NCBI GenBank assembly: GCA_029242545.1
Contig: JAQWTV010000172.1
Coordinates: 26,221-90,220, forward strand
Source: Roseibacillus sp.
Lineage (GTDB): Bacteria > Verrucomicrobiota > Verrucomicrobiia > Verrucomicrobiales > Akkermansiaceae
Direction: 5' to 3'
DNA: 64,000 nt
Positions 20,001-28,016 of the stretch are shown here, piece after piece. How positions within the stretch are numbered: position 1 is the first letter of the stretch; every line of letters begins with the position of its first letter. The translations under genes and the position numbers were made by a program. The notes under the pieces were generated by a model that was not told where the DNA came from, ran no database searches, and worked only from the letters and a program-made list of their open reading frames with translations.

Positions 20001-20570
20001 TCCGGATTGGGCGGCACGGTAATTTCCATTGCTTCTTACTTTGGAAAGAATGCTTCCGGAAATGCCAGGGCCGCTCTCATCAGTCACCTCAGTGACCGGG
20101 CAGAAAAGGGCGACCAGTTTGCACGGGTGCTCCAGAAGAGTGTCGAGTCACAGGAAGGAGAGCAAACCCCGGAAACAGGCAAGGACCCTGAGTCCATTAC
20201 GATCGTACTGAAGTCCGTAAGAGAGCAAATGCTCTTCGATAGGAAAGTCTTCGACGTTCCTTCCGGAAAACGAATAAGACTACTTTTTGAAAATACCGAT
20301 TCCATGCCCCATAACATCGTAATCGGAAAACCTGGCTCTCTAGAGAAAATGGGAACAGCAGCGGATCAAATGCTGGCAGACCATCCTGCTGCGGTCAAAC
20401 TGGGCTACGTCCCAGACATCCCCGAGGTCATTGCAGCAACCGGGCTCGTTTTCCCGGGAGAGACTGAAGCACTCGAATTCACTTCTCCGGAACAACCCGG
20501 TCAATATGACTTCGTATGCACATTTCCTGGGCATTGGCGGATCATGAAGGGCGTCATGAGGGTAAAATAA
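17085..20570 (+). CDS. ThuA / propeller dehydrogenase / CBM-like / cupredoxin fusion (1161 aa)
   Basis: ATG 17085 begins a signal peptide (LILTLALAVAAFAAP); an upstream TTG at 16944 would bury it, so I reject that start. Domains in order: ThuA-like (about 25-250; IHSASACYG, ASGHDHRVW), a PVC-type 'membrane-bound dehydrogenase' beta-propeller (about 280-720; AWDHKGRAFVVETIDYP, EDTDGDGRAD), a helical HEAT-like stretch (about 730-860), a beta-sandwich resembling CBM4/9-type modules (about 880-1020), and a C-terminal cupredoxin. The cupredoxin shows type-1 copper ligands: His in SMPHNIVIG, then C1145, H1150 and M1154. This suggests sugar oxidation with electrons leaving through copper. No CxxCH heme motif is seen. 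Confidence 0.9.
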   Translation: MKHTPLILTLALAVAAFAAPLISPRENARRLEVLFFGAPTKNHPGHDPITRYRVLKKHLGDDGINLTYLEEPSEALHPHTLAQFDAVLMYGNWAQRGPMPAEQEKALVDFVEKGGGFLPIHSASACYGKSEAFVKLVGGVFKSHGGTEFSPRTTNATHQITKGYEGFTAWDETYVHERHGSDRTILQERDGEPWTWTRTQGRGRVFYTASGHDHRVWDQPNFHDLLKRAVYWAVGDETRGKLAALKLPEFEMIDVRLPGYIKRKLVTKVPKPFSPEESIKLAQVPPGFELSLFASEPEIVNPIYIAWDHKGRAFVVETIDYPNNLQAGNIGNDRIKICEDTDGDGRADKFTIFADKLSIPTTMVFVNDGVICTNGSDVLFLKDTDGDDVADVREVLFTGIRTGDTHAGTSNFRYGVDNWIWATTGYSGFGGEVGGQTHGFGTGVFRFKPDASAMEFLQNTTNNTWGLGFSEEFDIHGSTANANPSFYLTFPRSHYEQAGLSQPRTPRADDNPLFFPSSTDIRQVDAHNRYTAAAGHAFYTSRRFPKRYWNNIAFICAPTGKLVGQWTRHAKGAGFELQQQPNNIYNSADAWSGPVCAEVGPDGALWICDWYNVVIQHNPTPNKGSSGLDAKRGKGNAYVTPHRDKQHGRIYRVYPKGSPNDRYRADFASSNMFWRMEAQRAAVEKGQAIDRVSNIHEFYAKAGNGSLDLETIKAALSSKDAGLKRAALRNAPLDDTLAKMFISDGKITIREPRVLLDLLLAFSSLGNSEAIGSALVELISTDSAVIMNDPVLHDAFQVAARRHGGSFVKSALDRIRPKETKGPRDVLHNGDIEKIQGGQPEGWKPRFHGGSQNAVFSAVKEGRNGSMCLKVTSDQSSDSGWAATIKVKRNTRYRLGGWIRTENVKGSGSMFNVHGVGHRTKAARGTTGWTEYSVDFDSGSASEIIIHALYGGYGGQTGTAWYDDIYLQETSESGLGGTVISIASYFGKNASGNARAALISHLSDRAEKGDQFARVLQKSVESQEGEQTPETGKDPESITIVLKSVREQMLFDRKVFDVPSGKRIRLLFENTDSMPHNIVIGKPGSLEKMGTAADQMLADHPAAVKLGYVPDIPEVIAATGLVFPGETEALEFTSPEQPGQYDFVCTFPGHWRIMKGVMRVK

Positions 20571-20625
20571 GGCCTCCCTTCCTCCTGTCTTGCTTCCGAC
20601 TGTCTTACCTCGATAAGGGAAAAAT

Positions 20626-20652
20626 GGCCGAAGCCGACGCGGCTTAACGGCC
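20626..20652 (+). terminator. stem-loop between two ThuA-domain genes
   Basis: GGCCGAAGCCG at 20626-20636 pairs with CGGCTTAACGGCC at 20640-20652 through two helices separated by a two-base AA bulge, loop ACG. No T-run follows, so it may be a processing or pausing hairpin rather than a true intrinsic terminator. Confidence 0.35.
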
Positions 20653-20695
20653 GGGTTGCAATCACGGCATTGATAGTGTGGTATCCGACTTGACC

Positions 20696-21619
20696 ATGAA
20701 AACTGCAACTACCGCCCTTTTAGCCATTCTTCTCCTAGCCTTTACCGGGCCTGCCCTGCTCGGAGACAAGGATGGAAAAGCATCTTCCACCGCCAAGGGC
20801 AAAAAGAAGGTTGTCTTCATGGCTGGTCACCGAAGCCATGGTTACGACCAGCATGAGCACAAGGCAGGATGCCTGCTGCTTGCCAATCAACTGAACAAAC
20901 ATATGGGAGAGGATCTTGAAGCAGAGGTCCATCTCGCCAAGGGATGGCCCGCCAATGCCACTGAGCTAGAGGATGCCGACTGCATCATCTTCTATTGCGA
21001 TGGCGGCGGGCGCCACATGGCTAATCAACATCTGGAGGGCTTGGACCTGAAACTTAAGGACGGCTGCGGCCTAGTCTGCCTTCATTATGGTGTTGAGGTA
21101 CCTAAGGGCAAATCGGGCGAAAAGTTTCTCGATTGGATCGGCGGCTACTTCGAAGGAAATTGGTCAGTCAACCCGCACTGGGATGCTGATTTTAAGGAAC
21201 TGCCAGAGCACCCCATCACCCGCGGGGTAAAGCCATTCAAGATCCGTGATGAATGGTATTTCCACATGCGCTTTCAAGAGGAAATGAAAGGAGTGACCCC
21301 GATTCTCTCTGCCCATCCCCCTGCCAGCACAATGAAAAGGAGAAATGGTTTTCACTCTGGCAATCAACACGTTAAGGCCGCCCTTGAGCGCGGAGAAATA
21401 CAACATCTGGCATGGGCCTACGAACGTCCCGACGGCGGTCGAGGTTTCGGATTCACGGGAGGACATTTTCATCGCAACTGGGGCCACGACGACTTCCGGC
21501 GGATCGTCCTGAATGCGATTACATGGTGCGCGAAGGCAGAGGTTCCCACTGATGGGGTGCCCTCCGACAAGATCACTGATGCAGACCTAGACGCAAATCA
21601 GGATTACCCGAAGCGATAG
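20696..21619 (+). CDS. ThuA domain-containing secreted protein (307 aa)
   Basis: The ATG at 20696 gives a signal peptide (ALLAILLLAFTGPALLG), so the in-frame GTG 18 bases upstream is not needed. The body is a single ThuA-like domain, a class I glutamine amidotransferase-like fold: VVFMAGHRSHGYDQHEHKAG near residue 40, IFYCDGGGRHM near 95, GLVCLHYGVEVPKG near 125, and GFTGGHFHRNWGHDDFRRIV near 255. ThuA is named from trehalose utilisation in Rhizobium and is linked to keto-sugar metabolism; the exact reaction is uncertain. It sits after the ThuA fusion gene and ends at a strong stem-loop. Confidence 0.9.
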   Translation: MKTATTALLAILLLAFTGPALLGDKDGKASSTAKGKKKVVFMAGHRSHGYDQHEHKAGCLLLANQLNKHMGEDLEAEVHLAKGWPANATELEDADCIIFYCDGGGRHMANQHLEGLDLKLKDGCGLVCLHYGVEVPKGKSGEKFLDWIGGYFEGNWSVNPHWDADFKELPEHPITRGVKPFKIRDEWYFHMRFQEEMKGVTPILSAHPPASTMKRRNGFHSGNQHVKAALERGEIQHLAWAYERPDGGRGFGFTGGHFHRNWGHDDFRRIVLNAITWCAKAEVPTDGVPSDKITDADLDANQDYPKR

Positions 21620-21655
21620 CTCTTCAACATTTGGATTTCCACCCCTGGACTCCAT

Positions 21656-21692
21656 AAGGCTATCCCGGCACGGGATGGCCTTTAGCTTTTTC
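21656..21692 (+). terminator. intrinsic terminator of the ThuA gene
   Basis: AAGGC-T-ATCCCG (21656-21667) pairs with CGGGAT-G-GCCTT (21671-21682), a 12-bp stem with one T-G wobble and a GCA loop. A T-rich run reaching TTTTT follows by 21692. It lies between convergent genes, 36 bases past the ThuA stop. Confidence 0.65.
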
Positions 21693-21703
21693 AGTCATCT
21701 GAT

Positions 21704-24316
21704 TTACAGCTTCTTCCCCTTGATCTGGAGATCGTGAATCGACCAGTGCTTGCCGCCGTTCGCACGGCCCTTCTGAGTGATCCGGATAATCTTTGTGTTT
21801 ACGAGTGGGAGGCCAATCACGGTGACGGGACCGTCGCCCATCCCCTTGGCGAGAACCTTACTCCATTCATTATTCGCCATTACCACAACCTCATATTCTC
21901 GTGGATAATCATCCGTTGAAGGCGCCGCATCCAGGATGATCTCACTTACCTTGGATACATCTGGCAGCTCTATCTGGAACCACTCTCCACCCCTCTGAGT
22001 CCGGCCCGAGGTCCATCGGCTACCGCCATCACTATCAATTGCATTCTTGCAGCCATCCGCTCCATTGCTTGCGGTAAGGGTCCAGTCCCCCCGGTTGACC
22101 AGCATGGGCGGATCGAGAGCTTCAAGTTCTGGAAGAGTGAAGGGTGTAGTGCGGCTTTTGTTCTCCTCGCGAATAGCCGCCACAAAGTCCTTAGTGACCG
22201 GAGCCGCCTTATTCCCAAAACTATTCCTTACGTAGGTAGCGATATCCGCAATCCATTGGTCGTCCTGTGAATTCATCGGGGCCATTAGGCCCGGGTAGGT
22301 CTTCCCATCGAGTGGCCCGGTGAGACCGTGCAGGATCGTGCGAATCATCGTGCTCCCGCTCCCAATAATACGTGGAGCCTGAACCATTGAAGGTGCCAGA
22401 AGTTGACCAGGCTTACCATCAGGCACCGGAGTTCCCTTCCCATCCGGGCCATGGCAGGTGTAGCACAGCTGGTTAAAGATCACTTTGCCCTTCTCCATGG
22501 AACGGGCAAGCTGGGCATTTTTCCTGCGCGCTTCTGCTGCTGCCCTTGCCTGAGCCCGCATGCTAGCACTCTTACTGACCACAGCCTTTACTGCGTCATT
22601 TCCCTCGAAGGACCTCGCCACTTCATCGGCAAGGGCCAGAAGGTCCTCATTCTGCGTTCCACTAAGAACAATAGAATTGATCACCTGAGTCGCTACTTCC
22701 GCGTTAGGGCTTCCACTCAATTCCCCAAGTTGCAGGATGGAGGATACGACCTTCTGATCACCCTCTCCTATCAAAGGCTCCCCGACCCTGAGTGCCTGAA
22801 CCTTTACCATGATTGAATTATTCCCCAGCGCTGAGGCAACCGTATCAGCGTCTATTGCTCCAATTCCCTCCAGGGTCCAAAGAGCATTCGCTCGACCAAG
22901 CTCTGTCTTACCCTTGAGCGCAAGGTCCTTGAGAGCCGGAATGACCGAGTTGCGATCCTCTCGCAGGACGATCAGCTTCTTGGCGGTATCCCTCCACCAG
23001 CCATTTGGGTGAGAGAGATGCTTGACCAGTTCCTCCGTTGTCTCATCCAACATGCGAGGCTGAGGGCCTGGTTTGAAATCCCTATGCACCAGACGATAGA
23101 TCCGGCCCTTGCCCACATTCTTATCGAGCCCCCACTTGTCGATTACCCCACGCAGGTAGCTGCCCGGGCGCGTCCAGTTTCCCTGCTGGATGATGCCCCG
23201 ATGCATATCGACAAGCAGCATTCGTCCATCCGGCGCGGTTTCGGCCCACAGCGGGCGAAAATTAGCATCACGGGTCCGAATGAACTCGGAACCAGGATAC
23301 GCATTAGTCAGGACCGTCTTGGCCTCTGTCCTGTTAACAGAAGCCCGTCGGATCAATCGCCCGACCGGCTCCGGAATGATCAGGTCGCCCCGGATATCCT
23401 CGGGAAGACGGTCTCCCCGGAAGATTCCCTGACCCGCACAGCCAGTCATATTGTTGAGGCCCCCGTTGGAGCCAACCCGCCCACGACCGCCCTGCACATC
23501 GGGAATCTCCGCAATCGGAAACACACGGCGGAAATCCCGTCCGGTCTGTCCCGGCAGATCGAGCATACCGTAGACCGGAGGTTGCTGGAAATAGAACGCC
23601 GGATTTTCTCCTCCTGCCGTGGAATAGTAGAGGCGCCCCCAATCATCCTGCGTCAGGCCCCATTGCCCGCCCCCACGGGGAATGCGCTCCATCTCTAATT
23701 TACCATTCGTATATCGGTAGCGGCGGTTCTCGTAGGTGATATAAATCCAGTTATCAAGCGACCAGATCAGCCCACTCGGCTGGTGCTCCATGTTACCTCC
23801 CCGTCTTCCCCCATCATAAATCTTCACTTTTTCATCGGCGACCCCATCTCCATCGGTATCCCGGTAGTTCCAGAGATCAAGGGTGTTGGTCACATGCACC
23901 ATCACCCGGTCATCGAGGGGCAAAACCGCCCTGGGCAGAAGAAGGTTGTCAATAAAGACACTGTGCTTGTCATAGACCCCATCCCCATCGGTGTCCTCAT
24001 GTCGTGAAATCCTGCTTCTGGGCTCCTGCTCGCCCGTCGCATCAGCGGTCTGCATGTAGGTCCGCATTTCCACGACGTAGAGAACGCCATTCCCATCGAA
24101 CGCACAGGCCACTGGCTCCTCGATATGCGGATCACTGAGGACCAGTTCGAGGGAGTATCCGTCAGGTAATTCGAGAGATTTGTGGGCTTCTTCGATACTG
24201 AGGAACCCTCGCTGGTATATCGTATCACCAGGCTTAGCAGAGAGAGCCGCTACCCCCCCGAAAAAAAGCAGGGCACTAGCACCCCACAGGACTTTGCAAC
24301 TTTTGAAATAACTCAT
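21704..24316 (-). CDS. propeller dehydrogenase / cytochrome c / discoidin-like protein (870 aa)
   Basis: Signal peptide about 1-28. A PVC-type 'membrane-bound dehydrogenase' propeller covers about 45-420, including two DTDGDGV calcium-type loops (near 110 and 155). A HEAT-like helical region (about 430-600) follows. A c-type cytochrome domain has the heme motif CYTCH near residue 615 and a candidate methionine ligand in LMAPM near 680. The C-terminal 130 residues form an F5/8 type C (discoidin)-like domain (GSRWTSGRTQRGGEWFQIEL). The design is an oxidase or dehydrogenase with its own heme and a sugar-binding anchor. Unlike the copper-ended proteins at 17085 and 37253, its electron carrier is heme. 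Confidence 0.9.
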   Translation of the reverse strand: MSYFKSCKVLWGASALLFFGGVAALSAKPGDTIYQRGFLSIEEAHKSLELPDGYSLELVLSDPHIEEPVACAFDGNGVLYVVEMRTYMQTADATGEQEPRSRISRHEDTDGDGVYDKHSVFIDNLLLPRAVLPLDDRVMVHVTNTLDLWNYRDTDGDGVADEKVKIYDGGRRGGNMEHQPSGLIWSLDNWIYITYENRRYRYTNGKLEMERIPRGGGQWGLTQDDWGRLYYSTAGGENPAFYFQQPPVYGMLDLPGQTGRDFRRVFPIAEIPDVQGGRGRVGSNGGLNNMTGCAGQGIFRGDRLPEDIRGDLIIPEPVGRLIRRASVNRTEAKTVLTNAYPGSEFIRTRDANFRPLWAETAPDGRMLLVDMHRGIIQQGNWTRPGSYLRGVIDKWGLDKNVGKGRIYRLVHRDFKPGPQPRMLDETTEELVKHLSHPNGWWRDTAKKLIVLREDRNSVIPALKDLALKGKTELGRANALWTLEGIGAIDADTVASALGNNSIMVKVQALRVGEPLIGEGDQKVVSSILQLGELSGSPNAEVATQVINSIVLSGTQNEDLLALADEVARSFEGNDAVKAVVSKSASMRAQARAAAEARRKNAQLARSMEKGKVIFNQLCYTCHGPDGKGTPVPDGKPGQLLAPSMVQAPRIIGSGSTMIRTILHGLTGPLDGKTYPGLMAPMNSQDDQWIADIATYVRNSFGNKAAPVTKDFVAAIREENKSRTTPFTLPELEALDPPMLVNRGDWTLTASNGADGCKNAIDSDGGSRWTSGRTQRGGEWFQIELPDVSKVSEIILDAAPSTDDYPREYEVVVMANNEWSKVLAKGMGDGPVTVIGLPLVNTKIIRITQKGRANGGKHWSIHDLQIKGKKL

Positions 24317-24498
24317 GGGCTTATGAATGACTCAATGACTCCTTATCCTAAGGGGGCCATCTCAGCAGAGGCAATCCCACATCCGTGTTCCCGCAAATCG
24401 CCGGCCACATCCCAAAACTCCTGTTTTATCGGGAATTACCAAAGAAAGAGGGCCCTATCCCAGCTCAGCGCCTGCCAGAAAGCCCCCGGGAGGATGAC

Positions 24499-25701
24499 CT
24501 AGCGAGTTCGGAAAATGTAGACTCCCTTTTTATTTCCAACCCCAATGTCGGTTTTATCATCCCCGTCGAGGTCGCCCACTGCAACCTGGGTTCCCACTCC
24601 CGAATCCGTGTCTACGAGATGCGGTATAAATTCCACCCCATGTTTTTCACTTCTCCTTAGTTCAAACCAGTAGAGAACCGAGGGCTGATCCGCCCCGGGG
24701 TCTCCCCCACCATGTGCCCACCAACGCTTACCCGTGACGAAGTCCATCAGCCCATCGGCGTTGAAGTCCCCTAGGGCCATGGAGTGATGTTGTGAAAAGG
24801 CAACTCCCCCAGTTCCCGGTTTGGCTTCTGATGGAATGATAATGTGTTTTTTCAGAGAACCCCCATCGGAACTCATTTCATTCTCGAACCAGGCGATTCC
24901 CCACCCGTGAGCCCACAAACTCGTCACGACGTCATTGTCTCCATCTCCGTCCACGTCATAGACCAGCATTTGCCCGCCTCCCTGGGGTGAGAACTGAAAC
25001 TTATGAAAAGTCCACTGACCACTAAGGGCGTCCTCGGGGCTCTCATACCAGCCCTCTTTCCAAATTATATCGGGCCGTTTATCTCCATTGAGATCGCCAA
25101 CCCCAAGACCATGGGTGTAGTGACCCGCCTTGGTATTGCCTGAGATCGCATGGAAGGACCAGGGCTTGGTCACCTGCTTCCAGTCCGCACGATAAAACCC
25201 CCAAACATCCTTCCGAAGCCCTACCAGCTCCGGCTTCCCATCCCCGGTAATATCAGCCAAGTGGGGTGACTCTCCACCAAAACTGGTCACCACCCGATGC
25301 TTTGGCCACTCTTCCACCTCTGTTCCATTTTCAGGCTGCAGGTAGATGTCGAGATGAAAAGCGGGGCCATGCGCAATCTGAAGAATGTCATTGCGGCCAT
25401 CCGAATCCACATCGATGACCCAGCTAAGGAATGAGCTATGGGCATACCCCTTGGGATCAACGGCTTCCCCGGGATAGTAGCGATGACTCTTCTTGAAATC
25501 AGGGCCAGCGTGCCAGTGGGTCCCGGCGACAAGGTCCTGATGACCATCACCATTCACATCCCCAATTGAAGCCCCCTCTGTGACAAATCCACGCGAAAGG
25601 ACTGTTCGCTGATGAGAGAATTTCCCGGGTCCCGTGACTTTTGCCGCGCAAACCAGGGCAACCAAAACGAACGGAAGTAGAAGACTCAGAGCTTTCATCA
25701 A
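24499..25701 (-). CDS. FG-GAP/VCBS-repeat secreted beta-propeller (400 aa)
   Basis: Signal peptide about 1-19 (LLLPFVLVALVCA). Seven calcium-binding D-x-D/N-x-D-G type repeats are spread over the protein: DVNGDGHQDL, DVDSDGRNDIL, DITGDGKPEL, DLNGDKRPDI, DVDGDGDNDV, DFNADGLMDF and DLDGDDKTDI. This fits a seven-bladed FG-GAP propeller. No catalytic domain is attached, so it probably binds a ligand or a partner protein outside the cytoplasm. It lies 182 bases upstream of the 870-residue propeller/cytochrome gene on the same strand and may be expressed with it. Confidence 0.88.
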   Translation of the reverse strand: MMKALSLLLPFVLVALVCAAKVTGPGKFSHQRTVLSRGFVTEGASIGDVNGDGHQDLVAGTHWHAGPDFKKSHRYYPGEAVDPKGYAHSSFLSWVIDVDSDGRNDILQIAHGPAFHLDIYLQPENGTEVEEWPKHRVVTSFGGESPHLADITGDGKPELVGLRKDVWGFYRADWKQVTKPWSFHAISGNTKAGHYTHGLGVGDLNGDKRPDIIWKEGWYESPEDALSGQWTFHKFQFSPQGGGQMLVYDVDGDGDNDVVTSLWAHGWGIAWFENEMSSDGGSLKKHIIIPSEAKPGTGGVAFSQHHSMALGDFNADGLMDFVTGKRWWAHGGGDPGADQPSVLYWFELRRSEKHGVEFIPHLVDTDSGVGTQVAVGDLDGDDKTDIGVGNKKGVYIFRTR

Positions 25702-25796
25702 TCAGGAAGGGCAGGAGACTGAGCCATGAGAACTCGGGAAGACGCTCGGCTCAAGAATCAAAGTCCCTCTCTGCTCATCTCACCTACCCCAAAAAA

Positions 25797-26357
25797 TCAC
25801 TCCCTTGCGAGAACTTCCTCGAAAAGCCCGGCCTCACCGGGAAGCCCCAGTCTCTCGAGCTGATCTAGGACTCGCGCCACGGACGGGATAAGAATTGTCT
25901 CTATTTCGATCTGCTCTTCATCCCGGGGGTTGCTTGCCTGGTCCAGGGCTTTCTCTGCAAGATGAAAGCAACCCCACGCCCTCCAGCGACGTAGTTCTGC
26001 ACGCACTCCATGCATCCGGGTCGCGAGGTGCTGGTAATGACGGACAGGATTTCCAAGGAAGTCCTCTGCCGGGCAATGAGACATTACCCAGCGCTTGGCC
26101 CCATAGGGCAAAGGCCATAAGCTGAGGACTTCCCCGCCTTCACCGAAATCTGCCATGAAGGACTTGTTCAGCTGTAACAACGCCTGCGCAGCCTTGCCCT
26201 CAAGCCACAGGGACTGGGCGTAACATAGTGATGCATAATAGAATTCAGCATTAAAATCACGCTCGTAGACCGAAGTCGTGGAGGCAGTGAGAACCTCGTC
26301 CACGGAAGGCAGTTCCGGGCAGGGGATACGGTTCGAGAGGTGGCGACGCTCCATCAA
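25797..26357 (-). CDS. conserved-looking helical protein of unknown function (186 aa)
   Basis: Not recognised. The protein is mostly helical with no signal peptide or membrane segment. The middle has an aromatic-rich stretch (EFYYASLCYAQSLWLEGKAAQALLQLNKS, about residues 37-65, in part) that looks like one TPR-like helix pair. A Trp/Arg-rich region follows near 125 and an acidic C-terminal helix. It starts 21 bases after the rnc stop on the same strand, so it is probably co-transcribed with RNase III, but nothing in the sequence shows an RNA-related role. Confidence 0.75.
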   Translation of the reverse strand: MMERRHLSNRIPCPELPSVDEVLTASTTSVYERDFNAEFYYASLCYAQSLWLEGKAAQALLQLNKSFMADFGEGGEVLSLWPLPYGAKRWVMSHCPAEDFLGNPVRHYQHLATRMHGVRAELRRWRAWGCFHLAEKALDQASNPRDEEQIEIETILIPSVARVLDQLERLGLPGEAGLFEEVLARE

Positions 26358-26378
26358 TCTAAGAACAAGCTCCCCGCG

Positions 26379-27062
26379 CTAGGCTTCCCAGCTTCGCCGC
26401 TCAAGAGCATCCTGCGCAGCAGCGGTCTCCGCATTTTTCTTACTCGACCCACCTCCTCTGCCAAGAGGTGTTCCATTCCAGAGAACCTCAACCCGAAATT
26501 CTTTTAAATGGTCCGGACCTTCTTCCTCGAGAACTCGATATACTGGGCTTTCCCTCCGAATCGCCTGAAGCTCTTCCTGAAGACGGCCCTTCGGATTGCT
26601 GATGTCTTCGCAACCGGAAAGGTCGCGTAAATCCTCATCCATCAGCCGCATGGTAACTTCCGTTGCCTGCGCAAGTCCCCCATCCAGGAAAACCGCTCCG
26701 AGGAGCGCCTCGAAGGCATCGGCAAGATTGGAGTCCCGTTCTCTACCTCCAGTGCCTTCCTCACCCTTACCCAGCCTGAGATACTCCCCGAGACCCAATC
26801 TCTGGGCGCACAAGGCCAAGGCAGGTTTCGAAACCAGACTGGCCCTGATTTTTGTCAGACTGCCCTCCGCATCATCTGGGAGGCTACAATAAAGGTACTT
26901 TGTCAGGATTACTTGGAGGACCGCGTCACCAAGGAACTCCAGTCGCTGGTTATCCGCTGGTTCATTTCGGTGTTCTGAGGCCCTGCTCGGGTGGGTCATC
27001 GCCTGAACGAGCAGAGACGGATTCTTGAACTGGTAACCGAGTTTCTGCGTCAACAAGTCCAT
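26379..27062 (-). CDS. rnc: ribonuclease III
   Basis: Cuts double-stranded RNA in rRNA and mRNA processing. The endonuclease domain covers about 1-150 and contains the family signature NQRLEFLGDAVL (about 39-50), with the catalytic Glu and Asp. A second acidic cluster DAFEALLGAVFLDGG (about 115-129) completes the two-metal site. A double-stranded RNA-binding domain follows at about 158-225 (GRLQEELQ, GGGSSKKNAETAAAQDAL). The length of 227 residues is normal for the family. It leads a likely two-gene unit with the unknown gene at 25797, and a tRNA-His gene lies 139 bases away on the other strand. Confidence 0.97.
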   Translation of the reverse strand: MDLLTQKLGYQFKNPSLLVQAMTHPSRASEHRNEPADNQRLEFLGDAVLQVILTKYLYCSLPDDAEGSLTKIRASLVSKPALALCAQRLGLGEYLRLGKGEEGTGGRERDSNLADAFEALLGAVFLDGGLAQATEVTMRLMDEDLRDLSGCEDISNPKGRLQEELQAIRRESPVYRVLEEEGPDHLKEFRVEVLWNGTPLGRGGGSSKKNAETAAAQDALERRSWEA

Positions 27063-27201
27063 GGAGGGGTGGATGTCTTATGGAATATCATGCGTGGCGT
27101 AAAGGACGTTGCTCGCCTCCTTTCACGGAAGTCCGACCCGCAGCCTAAATCTTTGCCCTTGAATCGTCTCCCCCGATCCCTCAACTTCGGGGTCCGGAGA
27201 T

Positions 27202-27279
27202 GGTGGCCGTAGCTCAGTTGGTTAGAGTCCCTGATTGTGATTCAGGTTGTCGCGGGTTCGAGTCCCGTCGGTCGCCCCA
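27202..27279 (+). tRNA. tRNA-His (anticodon GTG), CCA encoded
   Basis: A full cloverleaf can be drawn. The anticodon stem CCTGA/TCAGG encloses TTGTGAT with anticodon GTG. The D arm reads AGCTCAGTTGGTTAGAGT, and the T arm CGGGTTCGAGTCCCG. The extra 5' G (G-1, base 27202) faces C73, the histidine identity element. CCA is encoded at 27277-27279. The acceptor stem contains two G-T wobble pairs (second and fourth positions), but all seven positions pair. Confidence 0.95.
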
Positions 27280-27347
27280 CTCTCCTGGCGTCTTCTTGCC
27301 GGACTCTCGATTAAACGCGGATAGGGCACGCTACCTGCTGGTGGGGA

Positions 27348-27959
27348 TCAGCGGCCATGTCTTGCCAGATATTGCCTCACTTGGGACTTGTTGAGCATGA
27401 TCAGGGCGCACAAGGGGTAAATCGTTGAGAGGAGAAACGACAGCACGCCAACCACCCCGATAAAGACCTGCAAGCCTTCCACCCATCCCGGCAGCGCGGC
27501 GTTGGTCTCTGCCAGCATCGCATTCACTGCCCCTCCTATGACTGGCATGGCCACCAGGAGGAAAAGAACGATCCCAACCACTTTGGCGATAAGTGAGGAC
27601 AGCGCATACATATTTGAAAGCAGCACCGAGGATTGTCGCCGTTTTACCAGTCCGATGCCGGACAGCAGAATCAGAACCCCAACGATCAGGGACATCGTAA
27701 TGGTGATCCAGGTATATACCGCCAGATCCCGATACATCTCGTTCTGGATCTCCTGGACCTTGTCCGGCCCATTCGATTGGGTCAAAGCGGACAGAGACTC
27801 TTGAAAAAACTGCATAGCGACCCCTCCCGCAACATTCATCAGACCGAGGCCGCCAAATACGATATGACACACTCCAAAGACCCTCAACCGCCCGGGTTCG
27901 ATATCATCCGGGGACATGGACGGTGGCTGCTCAATCTGCTGTCCATTCATAATCACCAT
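27348..27959 (-). CDS. four-helix integral membrane protein of unknown function (203 aa)
   Basis: Four hydrophobic segments are visible at about residues 28-50, 83-105, 118-140 and 160-190. A cytoplasmic-looking N terminus is rich in Pro, Gln and Asp. Between the first two segments is a polar loop of about 30 residues. No catalytic motif is seen. Proteins of this shape (short, four membrane segments) are common as uncharacterised genes in Verrucomicrobiota. It is divergent from tyrS with only 57 bases between the two start codons. An alternative start lies three codons in (27950). Confidence 0.8.
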   Translation of the reverse strand: MVIMNGQQIEQPPSMSPDDIEPGRLRVFGVCHIVFGGLGLMNVAGGVAMQFFQESLSALTQSNGPDKVQEIQNEMYRDLAVYTWITITMSLIVGVLILLSGIGLVKRRQSSVLLSNMYALSSLIAKVVGIVLFLLVAMPVIGGAVNAMLAETNAALPGWVEGLQVFIGVVGVLSFLLSTIYPLCALIMLNKSQVRQYLARHGR

Positions 27960-28016
27960 TAATCATGGTGGATCTGTCTTGTCCAGCCGCTCACCTTGCG
28001 TAGAAATCATGTAGAC

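Noticed and set aside
23009..23698. A 229-codon open frame on the + strand
   Set aside because: Antisense to the 870-residue propeller/cytochrome gene; the sequence shows no protein family pattern.
27200..27394. A 64-codon frame crossing the tRNA-His gene
   Set aside because: The frame runs through the tRNA and is therefore not a protein gene.
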